Source: Euclidia mi | Taxonomy: Eukaryota; Arthropoda; Insecta; Lepidoptera; Erebidae | Reading direction: 5' to 3' | Length of the DNA: 64,000 bases | NCBI GenBank assembly: GCA_944739405.2 | Contig: OX123182.2 | Coordinates: 41,851,598-41,915,597 of the forward strand | Shown here: positions 10,721 through 22,561 of the stretch, one piece after another | Numbering within the stretch: position 1 is the stretch's first letter | Layout of the letters: each line of letters begins with the position of its first letter | Program-made: the position numbers and the translations under genes | The notes under the pieces: model-generated | What the model was told of the DNA's origin: nothing | The model's input: the letters and a program-made list of their open reading frames with translations, nothing else | Databases searched by the model: none

Positions 10721-11610
10721 TAGATGCATTTTAAATTATTTATATTAAAAATGTAATAAGTATGCTGTTACGAATTCAGTACTGAAATTATCCGGTCATA
10801 AATATATTATGAAAATAATGGTAGGTAAATAAATTATCCACGGAACAAAACTAATTAAAGTCTCGGAGTTGGTGGCGGATGCAAAAACTGCATCGTAATT
10901 GTCGTTTATGCTGTGCCACTTTACAACACACCAATAAAGACATTAAGTCTATAACTTCAATACTTCTTTTTATACAAAGTTTGCATATTATACCACTCCC
11001 TTGAAAGTAAATTTAATACCGTAACCTGTGAATGGAATACGTTGTATGTATAAAAGTGCTTGAAGTTTTCTATGGATTTGTCGAATATTAGATATGGTTT
11101 TGTATAAATCCTTTCTAAGCGAAATACGAGTATGTAAACCGACTCCGAATCGATTGATTACATGGATGCCGCTATGATAGCGTCACCGAGTGTTGTAGGT
11201 TCGAGTATGACACAGGATAAAAATGTACCGATTCTAATACTATCTGGTTGCATTGTTTCGATGTTTGAAAATTGCACAGCTTTCCAATATTGATACAACG
11301 CTTTAAAATAAATGTATACAATGTGTTGATCTGCATTTGCAAAATATTTTAGTAATACAATATAGTCAGTATACTAATTCACCTAAAATTATTTTAAACA
11401 GTGTGCGATGATATAAAATCTTATTTTCATTAAATATTATTTAGATAGTAAATCAGCATAAACTGTGGCGGCGGCGGTCAGTACACCGAGTTAATTTTCA
11501 AAGTGCATGATAACGAAAAGTTTTTTTTAACTTTTAGTGACTTATTTTTTCATGTATTTGTATACAGTTATTAGTATATTAATCCCTTAAAATATTTTCA
11601 AATGCAACCC
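10721..11610. other. Intronic AT-rich sequence
   Basis: Intron between transporter exons 4 and 5. I recognised nothing specific in it. Confidence 0.5.
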
Positions 11611-11614
11611 TATA

Positions 11615-11975
11615 GAGGCAGCGATAGCCTAGTGGAGATACCAACGGACTGCCATGCAGCGGGTTTCTCGAAATTATGTGCGTATTAAATTGTTAATTAC
11701 CGCTGGCCCCGTGCCCCGGAGAGCACGTTAAATCTTCGGTCCCGGCTGTCATGAAGATCTTTGACAGTCGTTACGGGGAGTCAGTACCCTCAAATAAACT
11801 GATGCTGGTCTAAGCCATGGAGTATCGCTATCCCTTTGGGTTGCGGAGGTCAGACGGCAGTCGCTCTGTGGAAAAGTTGATATTCTGTCATATCTGGCTA
11901 GACCAGTAAGCGGACCCCGGGCCCCAAGGCTCGGGCGTAACCGGGATAAAGTTAGGACGATGATGATGATGATGT
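11615..11975 (+). repeat. SINE with RTE-type 3' tail and (GATGAT)n end
   Basis: The head (GGCAGCGATAGCCTAGTGGAG ... ATGCAGCGGGTTTCTCG) is tRNA-like. The body has GAGCACGTTAAATCTTCGG, then GATCTTTGACAGTCGTTACGG and TGGAGTATCGCTATCCCTTT. The tail (AGTAAGCGGACCCCGGGCCC ... AACCGGGATAAAGTTAGGAC + GATGATGATGAT) is homologous to the 3' end of the LINE at 41911-42360. It is nearly full length. Confidence 0.75.
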
Positions 11976-12317
11976 TTTAAAATAAATGTATTTTTATACT
12001 AATGTTTTAAACTTTTTAAGGTCTTGCTGCATGAAATCATTTTGAGATTTGCACGATCGAATATTCTTGACCATCAATAGATTCGGATTTTACAATGAAC
12101 TATTATAATCAGTAAACACAATAGAACTGCTATAAAACAATTTGTATCTGCGCATTTTTGCTACTTGTTGTGTTTTTGTATTAGCCTGATGTTTCTCACA
12201 CCTAGTTGTCGGGTAAACAAACCAGCTTAGTTAGATATACAATGCCAATAATAACTTTTTGTGACATCAGTATTCTAAATAAGATTATAGCAAAGTTAAA
12301 GATTTTGCTAAATACTT

Positions 12318-12530
12318 CCGCATTTCATCATCATCATCATCATCAGCCTTAAACAGTCCACTGCTGGACTAGGCCTCTCCTTTGCAAGGAGGAATTGGCC
12401 TACTATACCACGCTGGCCAAACGGGTTGGTATAGGGTTTGTATCAAGTTTTCCTTCTCTTACAGTGTTGTTCTCTGCATAATATACTCCCTCTGTCGGCT
12501 CTTACGACACCCATGGGATGATTTGGGGTG
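12318..12530 (-). repeat. LINE 3'-end remnant
   Basis: A (CATCAT)n start leads into CAGCCTTAAACAGTCCACTG and CTGGACTAGGCCTCTCC, then ACCACGCTGGCCAAACGGGTTGG. This is the minus-strand 3' end of a lepidopteran non-LTR element. Related tails are at 16970-17040 and 47740-47890. Confidence 0.5.
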
Positions 12531-12669
12531 GTGACATTTCGTATTCTTAATCCGTCACTACACGACATTTACGGTAGACATATTCCAAGTAGGCACATAG
12601 TAACCAAATAGGAAGGTACCTCGATCTTTTGTAACCTTTTATCCTACACGTAGATAATAAGTTTCTACT

Positions 12670-12915
12670 GTAAGTTTATGTAAGTCAGCGGCAGCCTTGT
12701 GGAGAGACTAATAGACTGCTGGTCGGACGGGTCTCTACTTCGAACCACGCAACCATATTAAATTGTTAACTATTGCTTCAGTACTTGTTTTCTTTCATCT
12801 TTTAAGGTAAAGGAAATAATCGCGATAAAATACATGTCACCGACAAAAACCGCACCCCGCACTTGGCGGGCGTCTAACCCTTCTCACAGTGAGAAGAGGC
12901 CAGTGCCTAGCAGTT
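12670..12915 (+). repeat. Diverged SINE with LINE-type tail
   Basis: The head GTCAGCGGCAGCCTTGTGGA matches the GCAGCGATAGCCTAGTGG head of the SINEs at 11615 and 36078. The tail CGCACTTGGCGGGCG ... TCTCACAGTGAGAAGAGGCC matches the tail type at 36078-36380 rather than the RTE-type tail. Confidence 0.5.
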
Positions 12916-12929
12916 GGTTTACTTATATA

Positions 12930-14191
12930 AAAGGCTGTTATTATTATTGTATAATTAAGCTTTATCTCATTCATATAATTATATTAATCATATTGTAGCT
13001 ACAATAAACAGTATCTAAATTGTAAATTCAAGGCCAATGAACGGCTGTAAATAGCACTAAAGTACAAACAGAAGTATAAGAGCCCTGCATCTGTCGATTT
13101 ATCGTGAAACTGACGACAATCGTTGGACGCCGCGTTTGTTCAAAAGCCAAGGTTACAAAGGAAGTGGTCAGTATTAATACTTACAGAGCAAAATATAAAA
13201 AGGAATATATAAGATACAGGCAATAACGAGGTATGTCCTTCATGTATAGACCGTATACGATTTGCATAATCAAAAGTGTCTCACGAATGCAGCTATATAG
13301 GAAGTCTAAGGGCAAGTTTCATCACTGCCTAATAAGTTCTGGGAATTTAACCGCTTTAGATAGCAGATAACGTCATTTAAATTTGGGTCTGATTTTGAAT
13401 TATCTGAAATTTTATACGTATCCAAAAGTGGTTGAACTGGACCTAAGTATCTGCAAATTCGTCTCATCGCTTTGTTTTAGTAATTTCATTCAGATTTGCT
13501 AATTAAAAGTAAAATTAACGGCAGAACTGTGACGCCGTATTAGAAATCTGTGCAATAGTGTTGCAAGGTCATTGTAAACAATTTTGTAACCAAGGAACTG
13601 AGATAGGTACGCGACGGACTGAATGCTTAACAATCGATGACTTGGAAAAAAAGCAACATTCATTATTGCGTTACTGTGTTATTATTATGATCTTCCGGCA
13701 TTGTTTGTGATACGGTATTTTAACCAGATTTTCCTGCGATAGTATAATCTTACTTGTATCAAGATTATTTACGTGTTCACCTACCTTAGAAGATTGTATC
13801 AAGCATCAGAAATTTACAAAACGTTACATACCTACATGAGAATGATTTTTTTAGAACATTGATCCCTACTAATCTTATATGTAAATGCGTAAAATTATCT
13901 GTTTACTTACCTAAGTATCTTCCGTTTTAAAGTCAAAACGGCTAATGAAATTCCTCAAACAAAACGAGCTTGGAAGACGAACATAAGATTTTTTTCTAAT
14001 ATATAGCGAAAATTAAAATTCAGACCGTTTGAAATAAACGGTAATATTTACTACGGGGTAACTATTACTATTCAAAGAATTACAAATTTGAAGTTCTATC
14101 CACGTTCGAAGCAGCGGGCAAAAGCTGGTATGTCACGTACCAGAGAAGATAGCTTATACTTTATGAAGAAGAATCGTAACGTATTACTTAC
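12930..14191. other. Intronic sequence
   Basis: Intron between transporter exons 4 and 5. No features recognised. Confidence 0.5.
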
Positions 14192-14369
14192 CCGTAAGCA
14201 GAAAAGGGTCAGTGGGGCTAACGTACATGCCCCACGCGATCAAAGAAGCCACGACGACCACCACCGCATTCCTAGAGACACCAGTGAACCACAGAACCTT
14301 CTTCTTCACTGCCGCATTACGTTGACCTTTCTCTTCTTGGGAGTCTTTTACAGGGATGTCTTTCAATGC
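14192..14369 (-). CDS. SLC26 sulfate/anion transporter, exon 4
   Basis: The minus-strand acceptor CCTTTTTCAG|GC and donor ACGG|GTAAGT bound 178 nt, in phase 0 after exon 3 and leaving one base for exon 5. The exon encodes 59 residues. A hydrophilic, lysine-rich loop (ALKDIPVKDSQEEKGQRNAA) comes first, then a basic turn VKKKVLWFTGVSRN and a membrane segment AVVVVVASLIAWGMYV, ending SPTDPFLLT. In SLC26A11-type carriers the matching region reads W-x-x-x-x-A-R-N-A-L-V-V-x-x-x-x, so the SRNAVVVV motif supports the assignment. Confidence 0.9.
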
Positions 14370-15990
14370 CTGAAAAAGGGTTATAAATAATTTTCTAATA
14401 TTCGTGTAGGAAAACCTCTATTTCTTGTTTTATATGCGCATAAAAGTTAAAGTTGTATGAAAAAGGAGTAATTGGAGCTAAAATTAAATAGACTTAATCA
14501 GATTTCTTCCTATGAAATCATAAGTAGGTATCTCAAATCGCTACAAGCAAATAATTTTCATCTATAAAAGGAGAAATCCGTACAAAAGTCGGATCCGATA
14601 AACACGCCATTTAAAACAAAACCAACAACTTCGGAGCGAAGCACCAAGAAGCAAACTTTTAATTTCTCTTCGATACAGTTTTACAAAAGGGTATTTGAAA
14701 TAATAGATCCTGGACCACAAGTTTCGGATCCTTGACCTGCAAAACAATAAGATGCTGAAACAATCTCAACCCAACTTAATATCTTCTTGTTATTTGGTTG
14801 AAATAATACGACATAACAATGACCATTTCTAACCCACTTATTTCTTCAAGTAGATTTTCCTGCTGTTGATGATGGCTATCTTCAAATTATTTCTAAGTGG
14901 GAAATAGAATACATTTCCATAATTTCCACCGACATCTTAAATTTGAGGAATGGATGAGAGAAGTGGCTGCAATATTGATGTACTTATTTAGTTTTAAATG
15001 CCTGACGATGTTATACTTTACCTAGTTTTTGCAAAACAAAATATATATATGTAGGTATAGAATAAATCTATACGTGGTCGCGATAGATGTCAATCTTTCG
15101 AGACGTCGATGAATGAAGCTGATTTATACCACAAAAGAAAAAAGTATTCACGAATTACTGCCTAATTCATTGTGAACTTCGTGTAGACCTGAAGTTATTT
15201 TTTGTAATGTATGTTTATGTTCTAACAATAGAACACTAAAAGAAAGCACGTGACAGTAGCTACGGTTTCTTGGTTGGTAATACGTTTGCTTTCATGTATA
15301 TTATTATTTTGTAACAGAGAAAATCCTTTGACAGCTAAGAATATTCCTTATAAAGTTTAGTAATATCGGGCGACACGTGTATGACGTATATTATTTTAAT
15401 TTAAATCAATGGTGGATTATATCTAACTCTATAACTTCTTAGAGGGTGTGAGTTCCACAAATGGAAGTGCGAATAGAGCTCGTGCGGCACTCCCCTTAGA
15501 AATTGACAATTAATAAATGACTCTTAATTTCCATTCCCTAAGCTGCTGTAGGTTGAGTCGCACATTTTGGAAGTCCACAGCTCTTGGAGTAATACGTTGT
15601 GGTAAATATAATAAACTTACAGCTGTATAATCATAATAGTGTTTTAGTATTTTAAACGTAAGCGAGGTATAAGTAAGAAGATATTTAATCAACCGTTACT
15701 TTAAACCTTGAATAAGTGACACTGACGCTAAAATTATTGTTGTCATTATTTGCTCATAGTTATTTATCTGTTCAATTGTATAATTATTTTAGGCTATCTA
15801 TCGTAATATGATTATCAATCTATTGGATGACCACAACTAATACGTAATACGTGACCTGAAGTATGTATAGTAATAGAGCGTTGTGGTAATTACCTCATCA
15901 TAAGAATCGGCTTGTAAATTATTGGTAATCTATAAAAGGCGGATAATTAATAAAATAAGTACCTACTTATCTTATTATAAAATTAATTTT
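14370..15990. other. Intronic sequence
   Basis: Intron between transporter exons 3 and 4. Short open frames at 14562-14747 and 15510-15692 look random. No repeat recognised. Confidence 0.5.
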
Positions 15991-16057
15991 GTTCTCAGCT
16001 TGATTTGAAATATTCAATAGTACCTACTATTTGAATATTTCAAATCAAGCTGAGAAC
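15991..16057. repeat. Near-perfect 32-bp hairpin
   Basis: GTTCTCAGCTTGATTTGAAA at 15991 is mirrored by its reverse complement ending at 16057. The arms are about 32 bp with one single-base bulge, around a 2-nt loop. Pairing continues imperfectly outward into AAATTAATTTT. Confidence 0.88.
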
Positions 16058-17540
16058 TAAATTAGTTTTGTCGTTGAAAAAAGTTTGCCTGTACATCGGC
16101 ATACGTTGCAGTCAATTCCCGAATTACAAATGTCTGTAATGACACAAAATATAAGTATCACCGTATGTGATTTTTTAAGGTGATGTATCTACAAATACCT
16201 TTATAGCTGCTTAAACTTCTTGCCAGTATTTTTGACTCTATGGCAATAAAAGCACATTATTGATTTGATTTATAAAGTTCATTCCTAGTAATAATTTATT
16301 ATTTGCCATAATATTCTATTTTATTGGCAAAAGTATAAAATTGCAACCATTGATAAAATTCAAGCTTTGGGAGGTTATTACAAGATGAGTTTGATACCTT
16401 TAATCATTTTTGACAGGTTCATGAACACAACATTCCTGAACATGTAGACAGTCGGATGGGCAACGAAGTGATGTTTTATTTTTACTTGATTGGGCAATGC
16501 TAGTCAAAATTTAAAAAATCGAATTCCATCCATATACTATTAGAATATGTTATGCCAATATTTTTATTCGTTACACAACACAAATGGACGGCAACGTAAA
16601 ATGTACTAATAAATACGTAAACATAAAACGTATTTTTGGAAATACCTGGTATCGTATAATTGTACTCAAATAGGTACTCGTATTCCGCGAAATATCTACC
16701 TGTTTACTTTATAAAGTCAAATAATATTCAAGGTAAAACTTTAGGTAAATATATTAAAATAAACTGTTTCTCTAACAAATACCTCTCTGCCTACAGGTTG
16801 CTCTAGTAAGAATAAGTTGTGACGTTGCAGACTTAAAAAATTAACACCTTATTTCGGAACAATCAGCTACGGATACACACTCTAGACACTATAGGTTTTT
16901 CTATCCTAATAAACGGCAATTCAAAGAGAAATTTGGTCATGAGTTGCAGAAAATCTCTGGGAACACTACAAACAGAACTTTGGGACAGTGGGAAAACTCA
17001 ACATCAAATCCTATTCCAAGCCGTCTGGCTGGTCATATAATCAATCGTGTGAACAGTCGATATCTCTGATATAAATACATATTTGCATATATCGAATATA
17101 TGCTAGGTTATCAAATTGTATTTACTTTGTAACATAGTTTGGCAAGTTGCGGGTTTGGCGGTCGCTCACCGCATTATGTGTCGCATTGAATTATATACTA
17201 ACATTAACAAACAGACTAATTGCTAGCTCACACTATATTATACATTATAATATCAATAATGAAATGTATCAGTGCCTTTCAGTAGAATTACATGAATCTT
17301 TTGGAGAAAGAGGTGTAAGGACCATAATACCGATGTAAATCTTGCCCTCGAAAATCATCATCAAGTAAAATATCATCAAAATTCGTGTCCCTGATTTAAA
17401 ATTTTAGTTTAGCAACAATAAATCACTTTGAGTACAATTGGGAATTGGCATAATTTATCCTGACTATCAAACATGAACATTTAGGCAGACGTACCTATGC
17501 CTTGAGATGGATTTTTTATATTTGAAGGCAATATTTCTAG
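16058..17540. other. Intronic sequence with a LINE-tail fragment
   Basis: This is mostly featureless intron. Bases 16965-17040 (GAAAACTCAACATCAAATCC, CCAAGCCGTCTGGCTGG) resemble the LINE 3' tail also at 47820-47890. Confidence 0.45.
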
Positions 17541-17544
17541 ACAA

Positions 17545-17790
17545 AGACCGCCTCCGTGGTCCAGTGGATAGCGTATGCGACTGCTGATCACGGGTCGGAC
17601 AAAAGTATTACTGGGTTTTTCCGAATTCTCAGTGGTAGCACGGAGTCTGGTAATGTGCCCGGTAACGGCAATAGGCTCGCCCCCTTTTACCTGAGACCCA
17701 CAAATTCATAACATGGCGACATATGGGTGTAATATTAGACCTCTGCCTACCCCTTCGGGGATACAGGCGTGAGTCTATAAAAAAAAACAA
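17545..17790 (+). repeat. tRNA-derived SINE with TACAGGCGTGA tail
   Basis: The head CGCCTCCGTGGTCCAGTGGA contains an A-box-like stretch. The body has TACTGGGTTTTTCCGAATTC, TGCCCGGTAACGGCAATAGG, and the tail CTCTGCCTACCCCTTCGGGG / ATACAGGCGTGAGTCTATAA with a short A-run. It is the family of 7824-8075, opposite orientation. Confidence 0.75.
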
Positions 17791-17941
17791 TCAACCTTTA
17801 AATACAGATTTCACCTTTAGCGGTAAATAATACGATTGTTACGGATTTACAAGATCAGGAGTGACGCAAGTGTAATATTTATCTTATTCTCTTGTAATAT
17901 TTTGGCATTACTGCTAATCCAATATTTGATTTTATTCAATA

Positions 17942-18596
17942 CTAGCTGGTACCCGCGGCTTTGCACGCGGAAAAAAGTTACGTTTTAAAAAGTTATCTGC
18001 CAAATCTAATCTTTATACAGCCGGTGATTTTCCAGATTTCAAAATGAATGACTCTTTGCTTTTATATATAATTATACAAAAATTAGTGTAATGACAACAG
18101 CGCAACCTACCGGGTCCAATTGGAGCCTATATGTAGCGCTATAAAGTGCTCTACCTTCCAGTTAAAGTCTCATTTGAATCGGTTCAGCCATTCCAGAGAT
18201 TACCTCGGACCAACAGACAGACAGACAGACAAAAATGATAAAAAGGGTTGTTTTGGACTTAAATCACAGACAGACACTTCAATTTTATTTATATGTATAG
18301 ATGAGTTGAATAAGAAAAGACTTGTTATCGCGACAACAGCGCCAACTACCGGGTCAAATCGTAGCCTATATGTAGCGCTATAAAGTCCTCTAACTGGTAG
18401 TGAAAGTCTCATTTGAATCGGTTCAGCCGTTCCAGAGATTACCCCGGACAAACAGAAAGACAGACAGACAGACAGACAAAAATGTTACAAAGGGTTGTTT
18501 TGGACTTAGAATCGTATAACTAACTATATGCACTTGAAAATCCATAGTTATTTTGAAATCACAGACAGACACTTCAATTTTATTTATATGTATAGA
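17942..18596 (-). mobile_element. Non-autonomous Helitron with internal duplication
   Basis: Read on the minus strand it starts TCTATACATATAAATAAAAT, ends with a GC-rich stretch (CCGCGGGTACCAGCTAG) and CTAG, and sits exactly between an A and a T. These are the diagnostic Helitron rules. Inside, a block of about 200 bp is present twice (18102-18301 and 18340-18596), each with (GACA)n and TAGCGCTATAAAG. No Rep/helicase gene is present. Confidence 0.8.
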
Positions 18597-19032
18597 TTCA
18601 CTTAATTACTTAGCTAAAAATGCATTAAGAATAAGTCAAAGTTATTTACAAATTTATTTTTCTCGTCACTAAGAAGATAATATATTGATATTTATTTAAT
18701 TAATAACCATTTTCATTATCAAAAGCAACATTTATTCCCCTGTGAATATACTGTATCGTACCGTTGATTTCACAAGCATGAATTCATATATCAGAAAGAA
18801 CAGCAATCTTTTAAGAAACTGTGAATAACACAAATTTATATACCTACTGATGGCAGATACGCAAAAGTCGGCGCGCGAAATAGACAGAAATGTTACGTTT
18901 GTAACCATCGGATAGCGAACTCACACACAGTCCTCGACACTGACACACACAAACTAGGTTAACCAATATTAGGTTAGACTCCGAACATTCCAGTACACGC
19001 CCGTATGTAACTTAAACAAAAACAATAGTTAC

Positions 19033-19253
19033 CTGCATTCCCAACAGCGTAATACAACATCCAGCGCTGAGTAAACTGTCAGCCAGTCTTGTTTCAGTAA
19101 TGTGTTCGAACAACCCTTTCCATGTTTCTAAGAATGTATCAGCATCGTATCTCAGGCCAAGTAACCCCTTTATCTGTGATGATGCGATCGTAATCGCTGC
19201 GGCAGATGTGAAGCCAGATACCACTGGTAATGACACGAATTCCACCAGGAAAC
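19033..19253 (-). CDS. SLC26 sulfate/anion transporter, exon 3
   Basis: Bounded on the minus strand by acceptor TTCTTCCCAAG|GT and donor ATGCAG|GTAACT, 221 nt. The first two bases complete the glycine begun in exon 2, and the exon ends in phase 0. It encodes 73 residues: FLVEFVSLPVVSGFTSAAAI, then TIASSQIKGLLGL, a less conserved linker (DADTFLETWKGLFEHITETR), then the start of the next helix LADSLLSAGCCITLLGMQ. The motif F-[LI]-S-x-P-V-x-x-G-F-T-S-A-A-A-x-x-I-x-x-x-Q is a hallmark of SLC26A11-like transporters, forming part of the core transport domain. Confidence 0.93.
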
Positions 19254-19931
19254 CTTGGGAAGAAAGTCGAGAATAAGTTTTAGAATAAAACAGTTTGCGA
19301 ATGTAAAGGTTCTTACAGATTATATAACAGCACGTTTTAAACATTGCCATTGAACATGTTTTAGTAACATGGAAGAAGAAGTGTTATATAGCACTAGTTA
19401 AACAATACGTTATTAATTAATCTATACGCGACCTCAAGACACGTATCTTACCTAAATATTAGCCTTACCTTAATGAAACTATTCCACATTACACATTAAA
19501 TTCTATAATGAAAAACAAATACCCTTCAAAAGATTTCGTTTTGAATTTTAAAACATTTTTTAAAAGAAAGCACCTCTAAATAAAAGTTCTCTAGTTTCAA
19601 TATTTTAAGGTGACGAGCCTATCAAAAGCGCTGTAACAATTAAAAGAAGGTGCGATGAATGGATACAAAATGAAATAAATCCTTATAGTTGTTCTTTTTT
19701 TCATAATGACTGGTTTAATTTAAAATTTAGGAATATATTTTTAGTAATAATGATAACCTAGCTGATATTATCATTGAACATTACTTCTTTCTCTAAGTTG
19801 ACTTCATCGAATATAATTCTTGTATCATACAGTAAACAGTGCATCAAACACACAACACTTGGCGCAGTATTAAGTGGCGAGGCGATACTTTAGCAAAACC
19901 TCAAGACAACTTAAAAGGAAATATTACTTAC

Positions 19932-20127
19932 CTAATTGTGCAATACCAGCAACTAACTGTATTATGCCTGACATGAAACAGAGTAGTATGGCGAAGTCAG
20001 GATTAGTTCCATTCGTGTATGTGAATGTGAGCAGTGAAAGCAACGCCGAAGGGCCTATGTTTACTTGCGGACACGTTCCCATTACTGCGTATACGAAGCC
20101 TCCCATGAACGATGCGTACAGGCCATA
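19932..20127 (-). CDS. SLC26 sulfate/anion transporter, exon 2
   Basis: Acceptor TTTTATTTACAG|T and donor AATTAG|GTAAGT on the minus strand bound 196 nt, in phase with exon 1 (CAG|TAT). It encodes YGLYASFMGGFVYAVMGTCP, QVNIGPSALLSLLTF, then a second membrane segment LLCFMSGIIQLVAGIAQL. The junction with exon 1 rebuilds the SLC26 signature P-Q-Y-G-L-Y-x-x-F-x-x-x-x-x-Y-x-x-x-G-T-x-x-x-x-x-x-G-P-[ST]-A, the most conserved region of the family, lining the anion-binding site. Confidence 0.95.
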
Positions 20128-21969
20128 CTGTAAATAAAAGTAATGATAAGAGCGATTTGTTATCATCGAAGTATTTGGAATGCGTGGTGTTGAAATTTCT
20201 ACAATTTAGTGGTCTTTAATTGCGAGGAATTGTTACTAAAACTGTATGGGATTTGATGAAGACACAAAAGGCAGTTCCAGCGGTAAAAGGCACACAAAAT
20301 ATATTTATGAAACTCATAAGTCGTATTTTACTAATAATGTAGACCAGTTTTATATGTTTACTAAGTTACAAATAGCTTGCGGAGTTTTTGTTACCATAGA
20401 AGGACACAAAGTATTCTATTATTCAAAAACCATCTCACCGGCGTTTCCCATAATTAGTGGCGAAAATTGTTTAAGCGATCTCATTTTTATTCCATTAATA
20501 TCGAGTTAATCGTTATTAACTCAGGGAAATTGGATGACAATCTCGGCCCTAATTACGGTTAAACAGACGCCAATAAATATCGTTATCAGGTACCGAACAT
20601 TTTGTATGTTTATGTTTGAAAATAAACTTGTGTTTATAATTTCAGAGCTTCTGTTTTATGATAAACACGCAAAAGTAGTAAAATTGATACATATTTAATT
20701 TGTAAACCCAAGTATGATATAACTGGAGTTTTATATTCTACCGATCTCTAATACAATCAGTTAATTACAACGTTAAGCATTCGTAAAATATGTTGGGAAG
20801 TGATAGATGTCTGAAATGTTATTAGTGGTAGTTTCTGGGATATATCGGACGGACGGATGTCACAACTATAGTGATTTTACAGAACAATGAAAAAAATCGT
20901 ATGATGACATAAAACCCAACTCAGAGCTGGTAATAACTCGATTTCATACGCAGTGTCCTCCATATTTTCACCCAGATCGATTTTCAGACCTAGCAATCCA
21001 GATCACGTCTCGTATAATTTAAAATTGGTCTTTCCCTCGAGGGTGTTTTAAGTAGGTTTCATTGATATAAAACCTACTATATACACGAATCCACTAGTTT
21101 TCGTGTATGAATATTAACAGGTATCTAGACAGAAATGACAAAGATCTATATATTAAAAGAATTTGTGTTTTATAATACGAGTCGGCCAGCCCGTTCTACG
21201 CAACCGATTCGCATGATTTTTTAATGAAAGCTCTCGCTGCATAGATTTGTCATCAAGCATTAGAAATTACCTAACTTGCACATTCATCAAGTTATATGCA
21301 AAAACTGTTTTCTCCCATACATTTTTTACGTTTTCGTAGCCGTAGTCAATGACTTTCTGCTTCTATATATCTGGTTCTCATTGAGGTAGGCGTTACGTTA
21401 TAGGCCTAAAACACGCGCTGAAAAGAGCTCTTTCATTTGATGGTATGCTCATTTAAATTAGGTAAGTTTGAAGGAAGATAGGTGTGGACATTGAACTTAT
21501 TTTTCAATATTTTCCTATAAATTTCTTAAGATTCCATTGCTTTCTCTCTACATGGACGGTTCTAAATTCAAAAATATTTTTATGGCATCTAATAAGTTCC
21601 TTGCGGTAACTGCCAGGAAAAAACGTTATGCCTCCTTAAGGTGACCTTGCCTTACTTTCATACGGATGTGAGTGTGGTGGTGTGTAAAATTATACCCGAT
21701 GTTGGTCAAATTATCACTATAGTGAATTATCGCTGATGGCAGGTAATATTCCCCGAATGTTACCAGTTAACCCTTAATATTGGGTGAACTATCTCTGATG
21801 TTGAGGAATTTTCCTTACGTTTTATGTTAGGATTTTTTTTTGTGTTTTTAAATTACGGAGTTTCTTCGGGCATCCTAATTTTTTTTATGTGGTACATATT
21901 ACAGCGGTTCATAGTACCATTGTAAAGTAAGTAAAAAGTAAGTAAGTAAATAATTTATTCACATAATTA
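20128..21969. other. Intronic sequence
   Basis: Left part of intron 1. A plus-strand open frame at 20246-20509 (87 codons) has no recognisable motif and no splice or promoter support. I see no repeat I can name. Confidence 0.5.
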
Positions 21970-22300
21970 TATTATTACAAGTGGTAGTTATGGTAGAAAT
22001 TGTAGCTTTGGTAAGAATAGTAATTTTGAGAGAAAAGGTAGGTACTTTTGACAGCACCGGCGGTTTTGGTAGAAATGGTAGTTTTGAAAAATGGTAGATA
22101 TGATAGTGTTAGTACGAATAGTAGTTTTTGTACAAATACTAGTTTTGATAGGAATAGTATTTTTGTTAGGAAAAGTAGTTTTGGTAGAAATGGTATTTTA
22201 GGCATATATGTATTGTAGTTTTGGTATCAAGGTTACTTACGATTGCTACCAAATCAGCCATTCCTACCAAAACTACAATTTCGACCAAAACTTTAAACAT
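21970..22300. repeat. Degenerate 18-bp minisatellite with inverted copies
   Basis: From about 21985 to 22225 the unit TAGTTTTGGTAGAAATGG recurs with many changes, often as the half-units TAGTTTTGG / TAGAAATGG. From about 22250 to 22295 the same unit appears inverted (CCATTCCTACCAAAACTA). It lies just left of the OTU duplication. Confidence 0.75.
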
Positions 22301-22561
22301 CATTATTATATTTCTAATTTTTTATGGATTGATGACACCCATACACAAAACAAAACAAATCGTGCTTCTCACAGTAATATTTAGCTGGATAACAAATAAC
22401 CTATTTTCTTACTTATAAAAAAAGTTGTTTATCTATATTTTTAATTTTGATAGTAAAATATTGACAGAAAAAGAAAAAAGTGAAGTTAGCGTAAGTTAGT
22501 AACTTAAGTTTCTGATTTAATAACGTATTTTTTGTGAGTAGTTGTGTTTTCAATTATAATG

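Noticed and set aside
14088..14390. 100-codon plus-strand open frame
   Set aside because: It overlaps transporter exon 4 on the opposite strand, which has proper splice sites and family motifs.
20246..20509. 87-codon plus-strand open frame in transporter intron 1
   Set aside because: No recognisable domain, opposite strand to the host gene, no splice or promoter support.
21975..22205. Minus-strand ORF with KLLFLxK repeats
   Set aside because: Product of translating the 18-bp minisatellite; no gene context.
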